NCBI GenBank assembly: GCA_037576195.1
Contig: CM075101.1
Coordinates: 52,824,001-52,888,000, forward strand
From: Phytoseiulus persimilis
Lineage: Eukaryota; Arthropoda; Arachnida; Mesostigmata; Phytoseiidae
Reading direction: 5' to 3'
DNA length: 64,000 nt
Shown here in pieces: positions 55,871 to 64,000 of this stretch (the stretch's first letter is position 1; every line of letters begins with the position of its first letter). Made by a program: the position numbers and the translations under genes. A model generated the notes under the pieces. That model saw only the letters and a program-made list of their open reading frames with translations. It did not search any database and had not been told where the DNA came from.

Positions 55871-57655
55871 TGACTGGGCATACCGGGGAACCGCGAATCT
55901 CAAGATCCGCGAATCTTTACGGAACGGATCCGGGAAGTTTTGCGGTTCAACATGTCAGCATAGCAGGATTCTTCTCTGTGCAGACTAGGTTATGACCGCC
56001 AGAGAACGGAAGTTTCTCTCCCCTACCCGGAACTCTACGTCGATTCATCGTATAAAGATACTGATGGGATTTCATCTCGGACGAACCCTCCCTCGAGTAA
56101 AGCCAGCTGTTGAAGCATGGACAGCTGCCTCTGACCTGCTGGGGTTCGATACTTGGTATAGAGTCGTTACAAATCCCGGAATGGAGTCTGGAATGGGGTG
56201 ATTCAAGACTCAAATACATTGGAGACTTTCTTCGTTCGCTGCTTTCCATCGAAAGGCGTCCATAACTCGAGAGAGCGAGCTGCATGGCTGCCACCAGCGG
56301 ACTACAGAAACGCGGACGATAACCAGAACAGAGGACAGGATTCAACGTTTTCCGTACGACGATTTTCCCATGAGATTTTACGGTTGAATGTGCGCGGATC
56401 TCGCGGCTCTCGCCAATCCGCTGGAGGTCCTACTATTGGCCTGGGATCTCTCAGCCACCGATCGTTGAGGTTCCTGTTCGTCCGTGCGCTTGTCGATCCT
56501 GAGGACGCGTGAAACTCGGGTGAGCGACCAAATCGCCGAATTCCGCGGAAATTGACGCTCACAGCTTCATATGGGCAAGACTCCAAGGAATCGCCATCTC
56601 GAATCGGGGTCGATGAGCTTGGTCGAGCCTCCATCGCTAATGCACTGCATCCACGACCAGAATCCGGAGAGGAATAACTGATTTGGTTCCAAAAGCTCAT
56701 CGTATTGCCTGGCTTCCTGAAAACCCAAGAAGCCACTCTAGAACCCAAGGAGCTGGTGGGGGATATTGGTTCCCTGGGGTGAGCACAGTACTCCTACAGT
56801 AGAACGTCAGTCATCCTACTCCACACAGAAGTGACTCGACGCATGATTCGCAGAATCCAACCTCACATAAATCTGTTGAGATCACCTGATAGCCTTCCTT
56901 CCGATTGTCTGAGCCCCATATGTCGCCTTGAGCGAAGAATCGCTGGGAACGGAAGGAGATCGTAGTGCTTTTAGTACTCAATCCAGCCATCGACCGTCGT
57001 GACCTTGAAAAGGAAGTAGCTCTCCTTCATCGAACACACAAATCGTGCGGTTACGACATGTACCGCCCCATGGGCCCCTATTCCTCCGCGTTCCCCGATG
57101 GGCCCATTCTAGAAGATGTCTGCCTCTGCTCAAGGACGACCCATCCAACAATCTCATGCTCGAGTAAACGTGAGTTTCCTTCGTCCTTCAATGCATCGTG
57201 CTCCTCAGGAAAACCACACAATTAACCCTGCGGTTCCGTTGTTCGGACTCCGGAGGCTCCGCTAGCTGATAGCCGATAACCTCAACGCTTCATGCAGCGC
57301 TCATGACGCAGGCTATGCTCCGCGAGGGAAGACAAATTCTACCACCAAGCGGCCGAATGAAGGACGACATGAATCTCACTGTGTGCCGTGTCCTGTCCTG
57401 TTTGACCCGTGTTTCGGGACTCGGCTCAACCTCTTCCAGCTGATCGTATACGACGAGTCGGCACTGACAATCGGATGCCGCAGCCTCTCGACGGCGCGAC
57501 CCATTGTCAATTTGGTTATTTGAGTGTAAGGAACAGAAACTGACCCCGGATAGATTGGAGCATGCATCGAGCTGGGTTCATGAGCATCCGGGCAGTGTAC
57601 AGAGAAAATAACGGAGATGAACTCGGCTGATCAATCGATTTCGGGAAATCCTGCA
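55871..57655. other. Possible older repeat sequence, unresolved
   Basis: Frames on both strands are broken every 60-150 codons. It may include remains of another element upstream of the LINE, but no reverse transcriptase, integrase or transposase motif is visible. Confidence 0.35.
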
Positions 57656-57718
57656 GCCCGGTGGTTCAGGCGCGTTCAACGGTGGTGGCTGATGATCGGC
57701 GCGCCTGAACCATCGCGC
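57656..57718. repeat. Inverted repeat / hairpin
   Basis: The arms TGGTTCAGGCGCG (57662-57674) and CGCGCCTGAACCA (57700-57712) are perfect 13-bp reverse complements separated by 25 bp. Pairing extends outwards to 57656/57718 with one mismatch and one G:T. It could be a palindromic transposon end, a hairpin RNA or a recombination product. Confidence 0.8.
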
Positions 57719-57998
57719 TCAAGGAACTTGACTGATCAACCTCTCGGACCGAATGTGAAGCCGCCTCCGCTGTTAACATTTCCATAATTGAATTCATCGA
57801 ATCCATATTTGTCTGCGACGACGACATCGACCAATTCTTGAGGAGTATCGGAGCGAATCGAAAATGATAATTGTGCGGTTCATCAGGATCCCGAACAGTT
57901 TCATTCGTGTTTCCCTAATCGATCCTGCCGGACTTCGGAGATTTTCGTCGACACTGCTTCCAAGCCTTGCGAGTCGACACTGGCGGGCCTTTACGTGT

Positions 57999-58197
57999 GT
58001 TTTGACCGCGAGCGCGGTCGTGCACTCGCGACCGTGTAACCCAACGAGCCGTGCTTGAACCCAAATTCAACTGAGAACCAGTTAAACGAGGGCGAGTCTG
58101 GCTGAATTCTCCGCCGTTCTTTCGGGAAGACATGGAATAAAAACCGAGCGAACTCTTGAGAGCAGGGGTCACGACGGTCGGGGCACAGCACGGTCGG
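57999..58197. repeat. Dispersed repeat, copy 2
   Basis: Diverged partner of the repeat at 52766-52975, same orientation. It begins with a GC-rich, partly palindromic head (GACCGCGAGCGCGGTC) that is eroded in the other copy, and it shares the GGAATAAAAACCGAGCGA block exactly. It may be an unclassified MITE, SINE or solo-LTR fragment. Confidence 0.8.
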
Positions 58198-61100
58198 ACG
58201 AAACGCCGAAACAACAACAAGGGATGGGCACACATGCAAAAGGGGAAAAACTTCGCTTGTCTTTTGAATGGCATACGCCGGTCGGACGTCTGTTGCACAC
58301 TCCGTTGAGCACCCCGTCGCATCCGTTGGCTGGTTTGCTTGCTTGCTCGCTTGTTCAGAGGTGAACAGCGGAACAAAAGTGCAAAGTAATGATACATTAC
58401 GCCATTATAACCGCTGGCCTGTCTCCGCGGAAATGTTTTGTACGAACTCGCCGTGTTCGCTTGTGAACCCGTCAACGGGATAGTGCGTCAAATGAAGATC
58501 TCGCCGCTGTTCTTATCCATCTCGACTCGCTTGTTCCCCCTTGATACACGCGCTTCCTCGTTTCCTTCCAGGTCTCCCTTTTCCCTCGTTCGCTCCTGGT
58601 TTTCACAATCGTTCGGGATCGCTTCGCCCGCTCCTCTCAGTTCCCTTCTAACAGTCTTTTCGATTCCTAACCGAGTCCCGCTCTCCAGGTACCTCGCGCC
58701 TCGTTTTCTTCCTAACTCCCAACTGTCTCCATGATTGAATCAGACAGGGGTTCTCCCCGCTGGATGAGAATGAAATCACGATCCGCTGGTATGTTCCGAC
58801 CTCCGTGGGCCTCCTTTCTTTCACGACCTTTGAAATCGAAACTCAAGCGCTCACGGGAAACTTTTCCATAATTTTAGTCGTTGATAATACAGTCGTCTAT
58901 TAATATGGTGGCTAGTTGTTAAGGAAAACAGCTGAACATCATTCTGGAACGAATTTCACTCCGATCAGTGCAATCATCCGCGAGGTTCCTGTCAGCCAAC
59001 GTTCCATGGAACGGATTCTCAAGCGGATCGTTGAATATTCTCCCGAGGAACGAGCAGCTCTTGAATGGAATCAAATTAAAGTCATCGCCCACCAACTCTG
59101 GAACGTGAACAATTCCAAAGAAGACTCTTGCGCTCGGAGTACTCCGGCGTGTCTCCGTCGACCGAGTGAACAATCGTTCCAGAACATCAGCCGATGCTTC
59201 GATCGAACCTCAACATCGCTCTCCAAATCGATGGATTGAACTCGGCCCACCACGGTGACGCCCTCGCGGTCATCTAACGGTGAACTGGGAGAAACTACCT
59301 CGATCCCCACTGAATTCGTTGAGTCTGGCAGACTTGTGAGTCACGAGTTGTGATCGAATCCGAAAGTCGGCAACGATGTCGACAAGAAAGATGTAGAGGA
59401 AGAGTCGAGAGAAAAAATCCTGGTCATCGTGCCGCCGAATCTACGAGGCAGCAACAGAAACAGTGAAGCACCGTGTGTTCCGTAGCAAGCTCGGAACGAG
59501 TTTGAAGATCGCTGGAATTCCTAGATGCGGCTCAATGTCTCGGAAGAAACTCGACTCTTTTCCCCTGTCCTTATCTCCCTTGGACCTGGCCATCGGTACC
59601 GATGCTCAGATGTTCGGGTTTCATCTTCTTCTCGAGCCCCTGCTGTTCGACAGTTCTCGCTCGATGGCCCGGAACAAACAGCCGTTGGAAGCGCTCGCAA
59701 TCTTTCCACCGGAGATGCTGACCTGCCCAACCTCGTTTAGGAGAGTCACGTCCCGCTGGGTAATCGCTTGTAATCGCCTATTCCAACCAACTTACTACTT
59801 GTGGTCTCAGGAGCTTGCGCTAAGCCGTTGCGCACACAAGCTCGCTACGGGAACGGTTTGACCAGCACGGATTTCCAGGGTTGGTGCCACCTTGAAAGAC
59901 ACGGTCGTTCAGTCCATTGAGAGTGAACAACGGAGTGATACGTCCGGACATCATTCCGCTTCGCACGCCCCATTAAAAAGCTAATTAGAGCTTCCAACGG
60001 TGCGTTGGATTACTTCCTAGGTGAACTTCTGCTCTTCATTGTGTCCGGCGTCCTGTACCGGTTTTTCTCTCGACATCAATTCCGGTGCACTCGAAGTTCG
60101 CGGAATCAGTCTTCGGTCTCCGCATTGGACCTCGGCTTCCCGATCACGCGCGAGGCAGCATCGTGCACTCGAAGTTTGAGTTAATCGCGTGTTTCCCTTG
60201 ACGTGAGGTACTTCACGCTGAGAGACACACGTCGTTCTTCGATGGGTTCTCGGCTCTGCAGTGCCCAGTGATGGCTCTCTCGCGCCGCCAGCGCCTCCGT
60301 CTAATGTGGCCTCTTCCCGATAGGCCCATGTCATTTCCTTTCCGGAGTGGTTGCCTCGAGCGTATGATGGTGATCATTGCGAAGTTCGAATGCTAGATAG
60401 GACAATGGGGACGCAACAAGGAGAGGGGAGGAGAGACATGCGAAGCCGGAGATGATTATTCATATTTTGACAGCTTCGATGCCAGTCAGTTGCTGATTGG
60501 AGGGTTTGCGAGAAAATACGAGACTGGCGACATGACCGGCCGAGAGAAAGCAGGGAATGTTTGAGGGGCTGAGGACAGCTCCGAACGAAGACACTCTGCG
60601 AGCAGAAGCGCGAAAAGAGGAAAGGCCCGAATGTCCTTGGCAATTTGTCCCGAGCGCTGCCTTTCACGTCGGCAGCGATCTTTCCCTTGTCATGAGGTTC
60701 GAACCTCGATCGTTCGTTGTTCTGCTCTCGCATCGCCTCATTGGATGTTCAATCATGCCGGCATTGTCGCGACCTGAGTGAAACATGAAGGGAAGGAGTC
60801 ATTTTTTAGAGAGAATCGCGTTTCACTCTGGTGTAATGCGAAAGGAAGGGAGCAGCGATCATGCGAAATCCGTTTCCCGTTAAGGGCGCGGCCCTTTTTC
60901 GGGTCGGGGAGGGTTCTCCCAAGTTTTTTCTTCAAGCCAGACTCCGAAAGACAGGTCCATTCTAAGATCAGGCCCGCCTGCAAAGACGATCATTCAGGAA
61001 TTTTTCCCAGCGTAGATGAAGGCTCCAGACTTCTCTTTGTCAGCGTACAGTCTTCCAGCCTGGTCGAGGAAGACTTTGAAGCGTTTGATTTGAATTTTGC

Positions 61101-64000
61101 TTCAAAAGTTGCCCGCTGAGAAGGCTATTCAGACGTGTGATGCTCCGGGCGCACCAGGGCAGCTTCGTCAATATTCAGCAGAGCGAAATGTATTGTCCAT
61201 CAGGAAGGAAGCCTCGCTGCCAACGCTTAGACCATAATGAATCGCAGGACGTAAGCCCCGTAGGACCCTTCGCAGCTGTAGATGAAGATCCTGAAACCGT
61301 GAACCCTAGTACCTTTCGAAAAAAGGCCGTCCCTCACATGGACTTCGTTTGACGCGGCATTGCAGCTCCTCCAATATTTAACAATCTGAGTTCTGGTGTC
61401 CTCTGTCCAAGGATGCCGATGCCCAGATCGTGGCTGCCCGGAACTCTCCTTCACCGTTCCCTCCTCTCCTTGGAGAGAAGCTCTTGATTCTCGGACTAAA
61501 ATTCGTCGGCGAACTCCCCTGACTTCGAGGTCTGAACGAATTCTCACGACTCTCACTGAGCGTGTGTAGCTCCGCCGAGTGAGCGCATTCGCACTGCGGA
61601 GAGAGAATAAGCCGAAGTTTGAGCCATTTGCCGCTGCCTGTTAGCTCGGAAAGTCTCTGCCGAAAGTGGCCGGCTACCATTCCCACGAGCGGTTGCAAAT
61701 TGCTCCGAGTTCCAAACTTTCGGTCATTGGTGTAGCCGTGGTTGCTTTTCAGCTTGGTGCGTCTTTGAGAATTTTCGTTGTCGCGGGTGATTAGCTAATG
61801 GCGCTACTCTAAACGGAGTTCAAGTCTTCACGGCTTGGGACTCGTCTTCATTCCCTGCCGGTGTTCGTTCTGGCCGAATCACGTCGAGGCTCACGTGAAC
61901 TCGATAGGATTCTATGGACCGCTCGATGGATCATGGAGAAAACCTTGAACCGATCGAGGATAGAGAGTTTGTCTGCCTCGACTACTTGTAGGAACAATTC
62001 ACTATTCTTGAGCGTGAACTCATCCTACTCGTCAAGTGCTCCTCGGTTCGAGTTGCTACCCCGACATCGATGAAACGGATTCCCACGAGCGCAACGACGG
62101 CGCGCCGATGCCATAGACATAACCAATGAGATGTGTTGTTCACGGCCCGGAAATCATCGACTCTCTCACTCAGGTCAACCTCTTACCAACCGAACACGCC
62201 CTGCTTGTGGACGTTCCCGAAAATCATGACGACGGAGCACGTCGGTTCAGCAACTTCGAAGCCTCCCGCCTCGGCGTTTCAGTTTGAGATTTCTCAGAGG
62301 ATCCACTGCCATTACGCTTTTTCCCGCTTCCATTCCCACAATTACTTCGCGCTGCAACGAGGCGTGACGATCCGTGAGAGAAACTTTCAAGGTGATCTCT
62401 GAGTGAGGGGTGAAAAGCAGGGGAAACACGTCACCGGTGGCGCAAGTGACGGAGCGACTTAGCAACTTCCCTCCAGCGCTCTCGGGTGTTTTGATGAACA
62501 ACCTCCAAATCTTATGTCCGACTCTTTCCCTCACCAAGAGATTCCATACAGTAGGCAAGCCTTTCGGAGGGCTGGATTGATGAGCTCAGCAATAAAACGG
62601 CAAGTCTCAGTTTTCCTGATAGCCGGAAAAGCGAAAACGCTGTAGTCTGGAATAAGGTCCACTCATGAATTTTGATCGATACTTCTCGTGCACGGGAATA
62701 CTTATTCCTTGTCGGAAAATGTCCGAAACTCCTCGTATTTGAGATGAGCGTCAGCGAGATGACGATGCGACGTTTCGTTTCTCGGAAACTGAGAGCCTCG
62801 CATATTATGGAAAATCAGTGAGAGGTGGGCGGGGGGGGGGGGTAAGGCATCAAGAAACCGATTCTTCAGCATAGCGGAGACGTGATTCATTCCATTCGAG
62901 CGAGATGTGCTGGGACTTTTGAAAAAGTGAACGATATGCATGTCATGGAATCTCAGCAGTCTAGACATGCCGAACTGTCGCCCGGTCCAAAGTTGGCTAA
63001 TCCTTGAAGTCTTCTTCGCTATTCATTAGGTTGAACTTTCGTGAACGCTTCCATACTGAGCAGAACATTCGATGCTTCCTCGTCGTCCGCAACTTATGGA
63101 TTTGATTGCTAGAATTCGATTTCGGGGTACGATCTGAGAAAGAACCCCGCTGCGGCTTTTGAGCAGTGGATAGACACAGGATTCTCTTCCCGGGATTCGA
63201 AACTTGGCTGCCCTCTCGACTAAAGACATGCAGTTCTCTTGTGTGAGAGCACTGCCATGTTCTCTCAAGTATCTTTGAAGGCGCTCACCGGTCCGATCAC
63301 CTAGTAGCTGATTGTGGCTGGGTCACGGATAGCTCATATCAGCTCGTATGTGATTCGAATCTCACGAGAGAAGGCTGCTAGAACCGCGGGGATTACATAA
63401 TTGTAGTCCTGCGCTGCGCATCTGGGCAGTCACTGACGGTACAGCTTCCACGATTATTATCGCTGTTAGAGCAGAAAACATCGACGAGCGTACTGGAGGC
63501 CTCATCGGAACTCCTTTCAGGTTTCTATTCTGCCCATTTGTAGACAAAAGTCTTCTTCTTCGCCGGAAATCCTTTCCATGATGGCGGGCACGGATTGCCA
63601 CGTTAGGCGTGGTAGAACGTATCACCAACGGATAGTAGGGCAGAGGCCGGCTGTGCATGATGTCGATAGCGGAAACGACGGGAGCATCGACCATCAATAG
63701 GATATTCGAGCCCCCGCTCGTGTATCAGTAGTTTCATAGCTCATTCTCTCTCGTTCGCCGGGTCGCTGCATGTTCCAGGATTGACAGCGGGATCATCTGC
63801 TGTGCCATTTGCTCACATGTACTGCTGGTCAGAAGTGTTTCAGAATCAAGGTCTTTATTCGATTAGAACACAGTCTTGCGTTGCTCGCAGGCGTACCAGC
63901 TTCGACGATATCCAGCGGATGTTGTTTGCTGGAGCATTTTCCAGGTCGGTTGCATGGAAAGGAATGCTTAGAGTTTCATCCCTTGTGCATTGACTCGGAA
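58198..64000. other. No gene recognised
   Basis: Short frames only, for example 58916-59239 + (MERILKRIVEYSPEERAALE) and 59463-59861 +. One G12 run. No RNA gene found. Confidence 0.45.
62831..62842. repeat. G12 homopolymer
   Basis: Twelve consecutive G preceded by GGTGGGC. Confidence 0.95.

Noticed and set aside
60689..60706. GAGGTTCGAACCTC, resembling a tRNA B box
   Set aside because: Palindromic with a six-base loop and no cloverleaf partners.
61227..61556. Minus-strand frame ending in a YGAYVLRF segment, faintly like the RNase H start of BEL/Pao elements
   Set aside because: The catalytic DAS is missing and the expected following motifs are absent.
63301..63390. TGTGATTCGAATCTCAC, resembling a tRNA T-arm
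   Set aside because: No acceptor stem, D-arm or anticodon arm can be folded around it; it is just a short palindrome.
1..64000. CRISPR arrays, bacterial operons, rRNA genes
   Set aside because: No regularly spaced direct repeats, no Shine-Dalgarno-linked gene runs and no rRNA-like conserved blocks were seen.

Overview
The window looks like nuclear DNA of an animal, most likely an arthropod. It has no operons, and coding sequence is carried in short exons with GT/AG borders. The clearest gene is a two-immunoglobulin-domain Dpr (Defective proboscis extension response) type cell-surface protein, a family typical of arthropod nervous systems. A decayed non-LTR retrotransposon is also present. 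Base composition is near 50% GC. A GC-balanced arthropod such as a mesostigmatid mite would fit, but that is a guess from composition and gene family.

Layout. 1-24 kb: mostly gene-poor sequence. It holds a few isolated exon-like segments on the + strand (7.3, 9.6, 11.0, 17.9-18.7, 22.2-22.4 and 23.3-24.0 kb), none of which I can name. 25.3-36.1 kb, minus strand: the Dpr-like gene, in five coding exons with matching intron phases and a total of 960 nt including the stop. A signal-peptide exon lies 9 kb upstream of the immunoglobulin exons. Immediately 3' of the gene (24.8-25.2 kb) is an open frame that an alternative donor inside the last exon could reach in phase. 36.2-38.0 kb: a candidate core promoter for the Dpr gene, then an unrelated possible secreted-protein exon. 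38-52.7 kb: low-information sequence with many random-looking open frames and simple repeats. 52.7-58.2 kb: a decayed, 5'-truncated LINE on the minus strand, bracketed by two diverged direct copies of a ~200-bp repeat, with a 13-bp perfect inverted repeat nearby. 58.2-64 kb: nothing I can identify.

The window is also dotted with long pure C or G runs: fourteen of 10-23 nt, against only two A/T runs of 10 nt. That is the most unusual global feature.

Most open frames of 60-200 codons are compatible with chance at this composition and are not listed. Where a frame is listed without a family match, the confidence is deliberately low. No rRNA, tRNA, CRISPR array or bacterial feature was seen.
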